Source of the DNA: JBGOUV01 sp041477815
Lineage (GTDB): Bacteria; Acidobacteriota; Terriglobia; Bryobacterales; JACQDG01
Assembly (NCBI GenBank): GCA_041477815.1
Contig: JBGOUV010000239.1
Coordinates: 1-10,704 of the forward strand
DNA length: 10,704 nucleotides
Direction: 5' to 3'
In this document: in pieces, positions 1 to 5,600 of the stretch
How positions within the stretch are numbered: the stretch's first letter is position 1
Layout of the letters: each line of letters begins with the position of its first letter
Made by a program: the position numbers and the translations under genes
Notes under the pieces: model-generated
Told to the model about the DNA's origin: nothing
Database searches by the model: none
The model's input: the letters and a program-made list of their open reading frames with translations, nothing else

Positions 1-1
1 G

Positions 2-898
2 ACCTGGAGCGAGTGGTCCGTGCCGCTGCGGGATTCCGAAGGCAGCCCGGTCCCCAGCCCCAACGCCCGGTTCATTCAGTGGCGCGCCGAGCTGCGCGGC
101 TCCGGCGACCGCGTACCCGTGCTGGACAGCGTGTCGCTGCCCTACCTGCCCCAGAACACGCCGCCGGTGATCCGGAGCATCCTGGTGACGCCCACCCAGA
201 TGTCGGTGTCCCGGAGCCCCACGCCCACCACGCCCGCGACCACGCCGTCGGCCACCGGCGCCGCCGATTTCGCCATCACCGTCACCGACACCGGCGCGGT
301 GTCCACCGCCACCAACCCCGGCACCACCACCCCCGCGCTGAGTCGCAGCTCGACCCAGGCCCAGGTTACGTCCATCTCCTGGCAGGCCGAGGATCCCGAC
401 GGCGACAAGCTCACCGCCCGGGTCACCTTTCGGGGCGAGGGCGAGAACGAGTGGAAGCTCCTCAAGGAGAACCTGTCGGAGAGCTACCTCACCCTGGACT
501 CGGACGTCCTGGCCGATGGAGTATATCAGGTTAAGGTAGTGGTGTCGGACGCGCTGTCCAATCCGGCGTCGGCGGCCCGCGAGGCCGAGATGGTCAGCCC
601 GCCGTTTCTGATCGACAACACCCCGCCGGTGGTGAGGCTGCGGGGGATGGCGCGGCGGGAGGGGCGGGCGGAGGTGCAGTTTGAAGCCCAGGATGGGGCC
701 TCGATGCTCCGCCGCGCCGAGTACTCGCTGGACGCCGGACCGTGGTCCCCGGTTTTTCCGGAGGACGGCATCCTGGATTCGAAGTCCGAGTCGTTCAAAG
801 TGGTGCTGGAGAACCTAAAGCCCGGAGAGCACCTGGTGACGCTGCGGGTCACCGATAGCGCGGGGAATCCGGGGTTGGGGAAGGCGGTAATACGCTAG
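2..898 (+). CDS. C-terminal part of a secreted/surface protein with Ig/FN3-like domains (5' end outside window)
   Basis: The reading frame is open from base 2, so the start lies upstream; 298 residues are visible and end at TAG 896-898. I see a WSEWS stretch, then FIQWRAELRG (window residues about 29-38), which resembles the end of a discoidin/jelly-roll or FN3 module. A Thr/Pro/Ser-rich low-complexity linker follows (residues about 65-120). Then comes an Ig/cadherin-like module with DPDGDKL and DGVYQVKVVVSDALSNP, and a last module that opens with DNTPPVV and contains a YSLDAGPW strand and LRVTDSAGNPG near the end. These NTPP and DxxGN strand motifs are typical of extracellular beta-sandwich domains. 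Acidobacterial proteins of this style often carry N-terminal WD40-like propellers, but that part is not visible here. No catalytic residues are evident. Secretion is inferred from the domain type. A binding or structural role at the cell surface is likely, with the ligand unknown. Confidence 0.7.
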   Translation, partial: TWSEWSVPLRDSEGSPVPSPNARFIQWRAELRGSGDRVPVLDSVSLPYLPQNTPPVIRSILVTPTQMSVSRSPTPTTPATTPSATGAADFAITVTDTGAVSTATNPGTTTPALSRSSTQAQVTSISWQAEDPDGDKLTARVTFRGEGENEWKLLKENLSESYLTLDSDVLADGVYQVKVVVSDALSNPASAAREAEMVSPPFLIDNTPPVVRLRGMARREGRAEVQFEAQDGASMLRRAEYSLDAGPWSPVFPEDGILDSKSESFKVVLENLKPGEHLVTLRVTDSAGNPGLGKAVIR

Positions 899-899
899 T

Positions 900-913
900 C
901 TAGCTATAGCTAG
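900..913. repeat. 14-bp perfect palindrome CTAGCTATAGCTAG
   Basis: The sequence CTAGCTATAGCTAG is its own reverse complement and starts two bases after the stop codon of the upstream gene. Three CTAG tetramers fall within 19 bp (895-913), which stands out because CTAG is uncommon in many bacterial genomes. As RNA the stem would be AU-rich with almost no loop, so a protein-binding palindrome is at least as plausible as a terminator. Function unknown. Confidence 0.5.
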
Positions 914-929
914 GAACCGCTCATCTTTC

Positions 930-983
930 GCGCAAAGGCGCCAAGGACGCCAAGAAAGGCAAAATAGGATTTTCTTGGCGTCT
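930..983. repeat. Intergenic inverted-repeat element built from CGCCAAG units
   Basis: Three related short units follow one another: GCGCAAAG (930-937), GCGCCAAG (938-945) and GACGCCAAG (946-954). The last belongs to a perfect 12-bp inverted repeat, GACGCCAAGAAA (946-957) and TTTCTTGGCGTC (971-982), around a 13-base loop. The element lies between two convergent genes, so it could act as a two-way transcription end, although no clean U-run follows the stem. It resembles, from memory, a family of dispersed CGCCAAG/CGCAAAG intergenic repeats seen in acidobacteria and other phyla; copy number cannot be judged from one window. Confidence 0.5.
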
Positions 984-1021
984 TGCCGAGAGAGTATCAC
1001 ACCTTCGGTGTCTGGGAGCCG

Positions 1022-1336
1022 TTAGCCCAGCAAGTCCAACGCCGCCTGCAGCTCCGAGCGGGCGTGGTCGTCGCCCAGGCGTCCGGTGATTTCGATGCCC
1101 TCCTGGTATGCCCCGCGGGCTTCGTCCAGCTTTCCTAGTTTTTCCAGGGCCTGTCCCAGGTGGTAGTAGGCGGCCTTGTACTCGGCATTCCGGCTGATCA
1201 ACTCGCGGAATTGCTCCACCGCCTTCCCGGCCTGCCCTTGTCTGGCGTACTCCTGGGCGAGGCCGTAGCGGACGAAGGAATCGGCGGGACTCGCGGCCAG
1301 GAACTCCTCCAGCATCTCCAGACGTGACTTTTCCAT
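1022..1336 (-). CDS. Small tetratricopeptide-repeat (TPR) protein
   Basis: A 104-residue protein starting at ATG 1336 and ending at TAA 1022. It is almost entirely helical and fits two to three TPR units. The clearest are residues about 20-53 (YGLAQEYARQGQAGKAVEQF) and 54-87 (AAYYHLGQALEKLGKLDEAR), with the usual W/Y-x2-L-G, A-x3-Y/L and A spacing. A capping helix follows (SELQAALDLLG). There is no signal peptide or membrane segment, so it is probably a cytoplasmic protein-protein interaction scaffold. No strong Shine-Dalgarno sequence precedes the ATG. It is divergent from the 1371-1811 gene, with 34 bp between start codons, and no partner can be named. Confidence is high that it is a real TPR gene and low on its specific role. 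Confidence 0.85.
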   Translation of the reverse strand: MEKSRLEMLEEFLAASPADSFVRYGLAQEYARQGQAGKAVEQFRELISRNAEYKAAYYHLGQALEKLGKLDEARGAYQEGIEITGRLGDDHARSELQAALDLLG

Positions 1337-1347
1337 GGGAACTCACT

Positions 1348-1355
1348 ACTATAGC
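1348..1355. promoter_or_regulatory. Possible overlapping divergent -10 elements
   Basis: The 34-bp spacer between the divergent start codons at 1336 and 1371 has one AT-rich patch. It reads TATAGT on the - strand (1353-1348) and TATAGC on the + strand (1350-1355). Either could be a -10 hexamer, giving leaders of about 5-9 bases, consistent with the lack of good ribosome binding sites for both genes. No convincing -35 is visible on either side, so this is weak. Confidence 0.25.
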
Positions 1356-1370
1356 AAGCGGACGTAGCGC

Positions 1371-1811
1371 GTGGCCTGCCCCTTCTTCTACCCCACCGAC
1401 CGCTTGGACCAGACGCTGTGGACCCACCCGCGGCGGCTGCCGCTGGGCGGCGGTTTCGCGGGGATCTGCCGGGCGCGGGGCGGCGAGGAGTACCGGCCCC
1501 TGGAGTTCTCGCAACTCGACTGCTGCAACCTGGGCTACGCCGCCGCCGGCGGGTGCGACCGGTTTCCGGGTGACGGGGCGGCGGAGGCCGTCCGCTTTAC
1601 CATCGCGCGAGACGCCGATGGCGTGGTCGACATCCAATACGTGGTGGAGAAGGGCTACCTGCCGCACGAGCACGGGACGCTTGAATACGACCGGGGGCGG
1701 GGCGCGTTTCGCACCGTGCCGGGGAATGCGATTCTGGCGCGGCAGGCCCGGGTTTACGTCGAAAGCTATGAATCCCAAAAGCGTAAGGGAATCGCAGTCG
1801 GAGCTCTCTGA
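1371..1811 (+). CDS. Conserved hypothetical protein with spaced cysteines
   Basis: A 146-residue protein read from GTG 1371; an in-frame TAG at 1365-1367 rules out a longer form. I do not recognise a named family. It begins MACPFFYP and carries cysteines at 3, 33, 51, 52 and 62 in the contexts CPFFYP, AGICRA, DCCNLGYA and GCDRF. Four or five cysteines in the N-terminal half suggest a zinc or iron-sulfur site. The C-terminal half is beta-rich, with AVRFTIARDADGVVDIQYVV and a GYLPHEHGTLEYD patch whose two histidines might also bind metal. There is no signal peptide. Its last 44 bases overlap the thioesterase start in another frame, so the two are probably translated from one message. From memory, similar CNLGYA-type proteins occur in acidobacteria, but I cannot give a function. 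Confidence 0.7.
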   Translation: MACPFFYPTDRLDQTLWTHPRRLPLGGGFAGICRARGGEEYRPLEFSQLDCCNLGYAAAGGCDRFPGDGAAEAVRFTIARDADGVVDIQYVVEKGYLPHEHGTLEYDRGRGAFRTVPGNAILARQARVYVESYESQKRKGIAVGAL

Positions 1812-2241
1812 GCTGGCCCTGCCCAACGACGCCAACGGGTTGGGCAACCTGCTCGGCGGCAAGCTCATGCACCTGATGGACATCGCCGGATCGCTGGCCG
1901 CCGCCCGGCACGCCCGCACCTTTGTGGTGACGGCCGCTTTCGACCACATGAGCTTCCTCGCGCCGGTCCGGATCGGACAACTGGTGCTGCTGCGCTCGTC
2001 GGTGAACCGGGTGTTTCGGACGTCGATGGAGGTGGGGGTGAAGGCGTTCGTCGAGGACCTGCTGACGGGCGAGCGGAAACACGTGGCCTCCGCCTATCTG
2101 ACCTTCGTGGCCCTGGATGCGGCCCGGAAGCCGCTCCCCGTACCGCCGGTGATCCCGGAAACCGAGGATGAAAAAAGGCGGTACGCGGAGGCCGAGGAGC
2201 GGCGCGCGTACCGCATGCAGCTTTCGAACAAGAACCGTTAG
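1768..2241 (+). CDS. Acyl-CoA thioesterase, hotdog fold (YciA/BACH-like)
   Basis: A 157-residue protein from ATG 1768 to TAG 2239-2241. The frame stays open far upstream, but only the part from this ATG matches the family, and the length fits a single hotdog domain (PF03061). The core reads LPNDANGLGNLLGGKLMHLMD (residues 18-38), matching the family's P-x-D-x-N-x3-G-x3-GG-x-L-x3-MD pattern. Asp38 is the equivalent of the catalytic aspartate of YciA. The FDHMSFLAPVRIGQ strand (58-71), the long beta segment 73-95 and the closing LTFVALD strand (111-117) follow. A charged tail, EDEKRRYAEAEERRAYR, is typical of the family. It should hydrolyse acyl-CoA to free acid and CoA in the cytoplasm, usually as a hexamer or trimer of dimers; chain-length preference cannot be read. 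The start lies inside the preceding gene with little Shine-Dalgarno signal, so coupling to that gene is likely. Confidence 0.88.
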   Translation: MNPKSVRESQSELSELALPNDANGLGNLLGGKLMHLMDIAGSLAAARHARTFVVTAAFDHMSFLAPVRIGQLVLLRSSVNRVFRTSMEVGVKAFVEDLLTGERKHVASAYLTFVALDAARKPLPVPPVIPETEDEKRRYAEAEERRAYRMQLSNKNR

Positions 2242-2861
2242 CCGGCTTCGGCCTCCTCCGCCCCGGACGACCCGTTCTTATCGCTCTCTTTGTAGAGATA
2301 CTTGATGTTGGCCTTGTAGACCAGCACGTTGGGGCCATCGAGACGGTTGACCTTCAGGCAGGTCCGATCGTACCACTCGATTACGCCGTGCAGCTCTTCG
2401 CCGTCCTGGAGCACCACCACCATGGGAGTGCGGGACTGCATCTGCTTGACGTAGTAGAAGTTCTCGGCGTTGGTCTGGTCGGGCGGGACCGGACGCTTCT
2501 GCGGCGGGCCGCCCATGCGATCCGGCCGCGAATCGGGCCGGTGGTCCGGGCGCGAATCGGGGCGTGAATCGGGCCTCGGGTCGGACCGTACAGCGGACCG
2601 GTGCTCCGGCCGGTGATCCGGCCTTGGTTCCAGCCGGTGGGGTTTGAATTGGGCGGCAGCGGCGAGGGCGGCAGCCTGCTGTTGCTCTAGCTCCAACTGC
2701 CTCTGTGCCTGCAACTGCTGCTGCTGTTGCTGTAGCTCTTTGTATTCCGTGAGCGAGGGACGGATGAGTTTACGGTTGGCCGACTCCACGTGATTAACCT
2801 TCTTGCCTCCTGGCGCGTCTTGCGAAAGGGATGAGGGCGTTTCGGGATCGCGGGTTTCCAA
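2238..2861 (-). CDS. Hfq/Sm-like RNA-binding protein with a glutamine-rich and RPD-repeat N-terminal arm
   Basis: A 207-residue protein starting at TTG 2861; AGGAGG lies six bases upstream, which decides the start. Residues 129-192 fit an Hfq-type Sm fold: a short helix (NAENFYYVKQMQ), Sm1 (PMVVVLQDGEELHGVIEWYD, 146-165) and Sm2 (NVLVYKANIKYLYK, 178-191). The YKH of classic Hfq is YKA here (182-184), and the arginine-rich rim is only KQMQSR. The first 128 residues look disordered: a polar head, a Q-rich run (44-62), an alanine run (63-70), RPD/RPDSRPDHRPD repeats (79-114) and a Gly/Pro/Lys linker. Classic Hfq is 70-110 residues and has its disordered tail at the C-terminus. The likely role is post-transcriptional RNA binding as a ring oligomer; the loss of the Sm2 histidine leaves its U-rich RNA specificity in doubt. 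The gene is convergent with the thioesterase. Confidence 0.8.
   Translation of the reverse strand: METRDPETPSSLSQDAPGGKKVNHVESANRKLIRPSLTEYKELQQQQQQLQAQRQLELEQQQAAALAAAAQFKPHRLEPRPDHRPEHRSAVRSDPRPDSRPDSRPDHRPDSRPDRMGGPPQKRPVPPDQTNAENFYYVKQMQSRTPMVVVLQDGEELHGVIEWYDRTCLKVNRLDGPNVLVYKANIKYLYKESDKNGSSGAEEAEAG
2517..2624 (-). repeat. In-gene tandem repeat coding RPD(S/H) units
   Basis: Imperfect 12-base units built around CGGCCCGATTC/CGGACCAC-like sequence encode RPD-S/H-RPD repeats at residues about 80-115 of the Sm-like protein. The protein pattern is better preserved than the DNA pattern, which points to selection on the charged, proline-rich arm as well as to slippage. Confidence 0.7.
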
Positions 2862-2873
2862 GCATCGCCTCCT
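2859..2873 (-). promoter_or_regulatory. Strong ribosome binding site setting a TTG start
   Basis: On the - strand AGGAGG (2873-2868) is followed by six bases and TTG (2861-2859). An out-of-frame ATG at 2865-2863 is only two bases from the Shine-Dalgarno core and opens a 23-codon frame, so the TTG is the better start. A weak start codon behind a strong ribosome binding site suggests tuned expression. Confidence 0.7.
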
Positions 2874-2950
2874 GGCTTGGGCACTGTTACGGACGGAGTG
2901 GAGAGCACGACCCCAGGTAAGGCTAAGGTTGGAAGCTCGTTTCCGCCGCG

Positions 2951-2972
2951 GATCAGTGTAAGCTCAGTGATC
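2951..2972 (-). promoter_or_regulatory. Hairpin in the leader of the Sm-like gene
   Basis: On the - strand GATCACTG and CACTGATC flank a six-base loop. Seven of eight positions pair, with one C-C mismatch. It lies about 85 bases upstream of the TTG start, inside the predicted leader. It could be an RNA structure or an operator; no U-run follows, so it is not an obvious terminator. Confidence 0.4.
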
Positions 2973-2994
2973 AACTGCTACATTTATTGATAAC

Positions 2995-3023
2995 ACACTA
3001 ACGGCAAGGCGCGCAACTGGCAA
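2995..3023 (-). promoter_or_regulatory. Candidate sigma-70-type promoter for the Sm-like gene
   Basis: On the - strand TTGCCA (3023-3018; 5 of 6 matches to TTGACA) and TAGTGT (3000-2995; TAnnnT form) are 17 bases apart. Transcription would start near 2988, giving a leader of about 125 bases. The stretch 2862-3034 otherwise holds no gene that I can support. Confidence 0.4.
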
Positions 3024-3034
3024 CTTTTTGTTTT

Positions 3035-5227
3035 TCAGTTCCCAACATGGATCGTGGCCGCGGCGCTGCGGGTACCAGCGGTCAGGCTGAGCCCGGCAGA
3101 GCCGGCGTATGGCTGCACCGGTAGCCGGAAGTTAATCTGGGTGAGGCCCGCCACAAAGCCCGGCGAAGCCCCCGCATACAGCACTGCGGCGTCCAGCGAA
3201 CCCACTCGAACCTGGCAGCAGTGGAAATCCTGAGCGGAGTCCGCGACCGCCCCGTCGGCAGCCGGAACCCATCCAGTACCCGTAGCCCAGATCGTGACCA
3301 CCGATCCAGCCCTGGCCGGCCGGTCCGGCGAGTTGAGGGAGCCGTCCTCGTTCAATGCCGCCGCGTAGCCCATCGCATTCCGGAAGACTTGCGGTTCGGT
3401 CGGGAATACGACGGCTGGAAAATCCGGGCTCCTCGCACCGCCAAACGCCACTCGGACCCGAGCCGAGGTCTTACTTGCCAGACCGAAGGGCGCCACCACG
3501 TTGATCTGGTTGCTGGAGACGTAAAGTAACGGCGCCGGGAGGTCGTCGAAGAAAACCTGAGCGCCGGCGAGTGACCTGGTGACCCTTCCCGAACTGTCCA
3601 AGGCCGCCGTCGCAGGCGTAGCAGGCCCAATGCCCGGGCCGAAAATGGAAAGGATCTCCCCAGGAGCGATCCGGCCGGAAGGGAGACTGCCCGCAGCGTT
3701 GACGATGTAGCCGATGAACATCGCCGGCGGCTGCCTGGGCTCCAGGGCCGATACGAGGCCGCTCAGCCCGGTGACGTGCACCGCTCCGGTGGAGTCCACC
3801 GTCATGGCCCCGGACGCCGTGTCGGCGGGGAAGCGCGCCGAGTACAAGAGCGCCGCGCCCTCCGGGTTGAGCCCCACCACGAAGTCGCTGCCGGAGGACC
3901 AACCGTTCGAGTTTGGGAAGTCCGGCGACGCGGTAGTCCCCACCATCCACACGTTTCCGGTCAGATCAACCGCCACCGCCGTCGCCGATTCTGCGGCCGG
4001 CCCGCCGAGATAGGTGGCCCAGACCAGCGAGGACCCATCCGGGTTCAGCTTTGCGACGAAGGCATCGGAGGGCGGCTGTGGTGAGATGAGCGACGGTGCT
4101 CCGGGACCGGAGAAAGCCGGCTGGTAGACACCGCGCGTCGCCGGAAACCTTGCATCGGTGGTGCGACCGGCCAGGTAGGCGTTTCCTGCGCTGTCCACCG
4201 CAAGCGCATTCACGGTATTGGCAGCACTCGGGGGAAAAGGCTGGTTCATGTAGCTTGTCGTCCCCAGGTACGTCAGGTAAACGAGCGCCGACCCGGCGGC
4301 GTTCACTTTGGCGGCGAAGGCCCCGATGCCCTGGGGCGCGAACGCCCCCGGCGTGGTGGGCAGGCTAATCGTATTGGTATTTCCCGCGATGTACGTGTTT
4401 CCCGCGGAATCCAAGCCGATGCCGACGCCGACGTTGAATTTGGTGCTTAGGAAGCAAGTGCTCCCGCCGCAAATCATGCCGGAGCTGGCGATGAGACCCG
4501 AGTAGAGAATCCTGTCGCCGGCGGCGGAAATCTTGGTGACGAAGGCTCCCGAGACTGCTCCCGGCCCCTCGCCCAGCCCGATCAGCGCGTACCGCAGGCC
4601 CTCCGTTTGTGGAAAGTCGCGGGCAAAAGTCGTGCCGGTCACATATGCGTTCCCGCTCGCGTCGGCCGTAATGGCGTTTACTGCGCTCGTGGCGCGGGTA
4701 CCTCCGAAATAGGTGGAGTAGATCAGACGGCTGCCGTCCGGGCCGAGCTTTACCAGAAAGCCGCCGCCAGGTTCGCTCTGTAGCGGGTTGCGAAGCGGGA
4801 AATTCGGCGAGGTCGTACTCCCCGCCAGGTAGATGTTGCCCGCCGGATCCAGGGCGAGACCCCGGACCTCATCGTTGACTTTCCCGCCGATTGTCGCGGT
4901 GAACAGAACTGCCCCGGACGGGTCTAGCTTAGTGACAAACGCGTCCGAAAGCCCGACCGGAGCCGAAAACGTTGGTAGGAAAACCTGAAAGAGCCGTCTC
5001 CCCGCGACGTAAGTGTTGCCGGCGGCATCGGTGACGATCCGAGCTGGCGCGTAATCGGCGCCGATGAAGGTCGTGTATGCGGACGCGCTCCCCGAAGTTC
5101 CCTGGTGGATCACCGAGCTAGTCCACTGGCTGGGGTCGTCTCCCGTGTACGAATAATGCATTGCCGCTTTCTCCGCCGACAAGCCGACGGAGGCCGCGAA
5201 CGCCAAGAGTACCTGCGTCAGCCTCAT
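3035..5227 (-). CDS. Secreted SBBP beta-propeller protein with Solibacter-type C-terminal domain
   Basis: A 730-residue protein from ATG 5227, preceded by GAGGTG five bases upstream. Residues 1-18 form a signal peptide (MRLTQVLLAFAASVGLSA). Residues about 50-490 contain seven copies of the SBBP motif D-x2-G-N-x-Y-x-A-G: DAAGNTYVAG (67), DPAGNIYLAG (127), DASGNAYVTG (189), DSAGNTYIAG (273), DSAGNAYLAG (345), DLTGNVWMVG (421) and DSTGAVHVTG (478). That is one per blade of a seven-bladed propeller. F-V-x-K-L-x-P-x-G strands alternate with them. From residue 505 to the end is the 'Solibacter uncharacterized C-terminal domain' (TIGR03437), recognisable by IVNAAG, IAPGEILSIFGPGIGP, SNQINVVAPF, TIWATGTGW and YAGASPGFVAGLTQINFRLP. 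The protein is exported and probably extracellular or envelope-bound. The domain's function is unknown, though its Ig-like look suggests sorting or adhesion. No enzyme motif is visible. Confidence 0.9.
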   Translation of the reverse strand: MRLTQVLLAFAASVGLSAEKAAMHYSYTGDDPSQWTSSVIHQGTSGSASAYTTFIGADYAPARIVTDAAGNTYVAGRRLFQVFLPTFSAPVGLSDAFVTKLDPSGAVLFTATIGGKVNDEVRGLALDPAGNIYLAGSTTSPNFPLRNPLQSEPGGGFLVKLGPDGSRLIYSTYFGGTRATSAVNAITADASGNAYVTGTTFARDFPQTEGLRYALIGLGEGPGAVSGAFVTKISAAGDRILYSGLIASSGMICGGSTCFLSTKFNVGVGIGLDSAGNTYIAGNTNTISLPTTPGAFAPQGIGAFAAKVNAAGSALVYLTYLGTTSYMNQPFPPSAANTVNALAVDSAGNAYLAGRTTDARFPATRGVYQPAFSGPGAPSLISPQPPSDAFVAKLNPDGSSLVWATYLGGPAAESATAVAVDLTGNVWMVGTTASPDFPNSNGWSSGSDFVVGLNPEGAALLYSARFPADTASGAMTVDSTGAVHVTGLSGLVSALEPRQPPAMFIGYIVNAAGSLPSGRIAPGEILSIFGPGIGPATPATAALDSSGRVTRSLAGAQVFFDDLPAPLLYVSSNQINVVAPFGLASKTSARVRVAFGGARSPDFPAVVFPTEPQVFRNAMGYAAALNEDGSLNSPDRPARAGSVVTIWATGTGWVPAADGAVADSAQDFHCCQVRVGSLDAAVLYAGASPGFVAGLTQINFRLPVQPYAGSAGLSLTAGTRSAAATIHVGN

Positions 5228-5273
5228 GACAGCACCTCGACCGGAAAGGAAGGACGCGGCTACATCAATCCTA

Positions 5274-5591
5274 CTACCGGGCTAGGGTAATAGCCAGGGC
5301 TTCCAGGGCGATCTGCTTCTGGATGTTGCGGCGGACCAGGTCGTCGAGGCGATCGACCTCCAATACGGCCTTTTCGAGCCAGGGGAAGTCGATGCGGGCG
5401 GCTAGGGGGGTGAGCTGGGCGCGGAGGTCCTCGTTGACCAGGGGTCCGGCGCCGTGCTTCAGGCATAGGACGTCGCGGAGGAGGCTATAGAGGGCGTCAA
5501 GCTGGAGGTCGAGCTTCTCGCTCTTGCTGCGGCCGATGGCCTCGGTGAAGGGGAGCAGGTCCGGGAAGCTGCCTGAGAGCAGGGCCAGCAT
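5274..5591 (-). CDS. holB: C-terminal (collar) part of DNA polymerase III delta' subunit, downstream of an in-frame stop
   Basis: A 105-residue reading frame from ATG 5591 to TAG 5274-5276. It is in the same frame as the upstream holB part and separated from it only by TGA-CGC-GCC. It is all-helical (LLPFTEAIGRSKSEKLDLQL, LYSLLRDVLCLKHG, LDDLVRRNIQKQIALEALAI) and matches the third domain of bacterial delta', which builds the clamp-loader collar by packing against the other subunits. The closing N-I-x-K-x-x-A-L-E-A-L pattern is the usual end of delta' and tau/gamma collar domains. No Shine-Dalgarno is visible before the ATG. Expression would therefore need reinitiation by the ribosome ending at 5598, or readthrough of the TGA. 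A separate subunit, a nonsense mutation and a sequence error all remain possible. Confidence 0.7.
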   Translation of the reverse strand: MLALLSGSFPDLLPFTEAIGRSKSEKLDLQLDALYSLLRDVLCLKHGAGPLVNEDLRAQLTPLAARIDFPWLEKAVLEVDRLDDLVRRNIQKQIALEALAITLAR

Positions 5592-5597
5592 GGCGCG

Positions 5598-5600
5598 TCA
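5598..5600 (-). other. In-frame TGA splitting holB
   Basis: On the - strand the codons are GAG-CGC-CGC-TGA-CGC-GCC-ATG-CTG. One base change, TGA to CGA, would restore an unbroken 347-residue delta' with the run ERRRRAM, which is what an intact protein is expected to look like here. TGA also ends tmk, the dehydratase, DinB and the radical SAM gene in this window, so it is not reassigned. Confidence 0.85.

Noticed and set aside
999..1011. ACACC-TTC-GGTGT hairpin as a terminator of the TPR gene
   Set aside because: The stem is only five pairs with a three-base loop and no T-run follows in the direction of transcription.
1324..1767. Upstream extension of the thioesterase frame
   Set aside because: The 148 added residues are Arg/Pro/Thr-rich shadow sequence over the hypothetical gene, and the hotdog domain needs only the part from 1768.
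921..1949. 342-codon open frame on the - strand
   Set aside because: It runs antisense to the hypothetical and thioesterase genes and across the TPR gene in another frame. Its composition is Arg/Pro/Gly/Ala-rich with no motif, as expected of a GC-rich shadow frame.
2517..2732. Repeated bases in the Sm-like gene as a CRISPR or non-coding repeat array
   Set aside because: The units are short, contiguous, in frame and imperfect, with no spacers; they encode the RPD repeats and the Q-rich run.
2794..2865. 23-codon frame with many arginines overlapping the start of the Sm-like gene
   Set aside because: Its ATG is only two bases from the AGGAGG core, too close for efficient use, and a chance frame this short is expected. 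Worth a glance only if ribosome profiling shows signal.
5598..5600. TGA in holB as selenocysteine or a reassigned codon
   Set aside because: Other genes in the window end in TGA, the position falls in an Arg-rich linker where no catalytic Cys is expected, and I see no clear stem-loop of the bacterial SECIS type just downstream.
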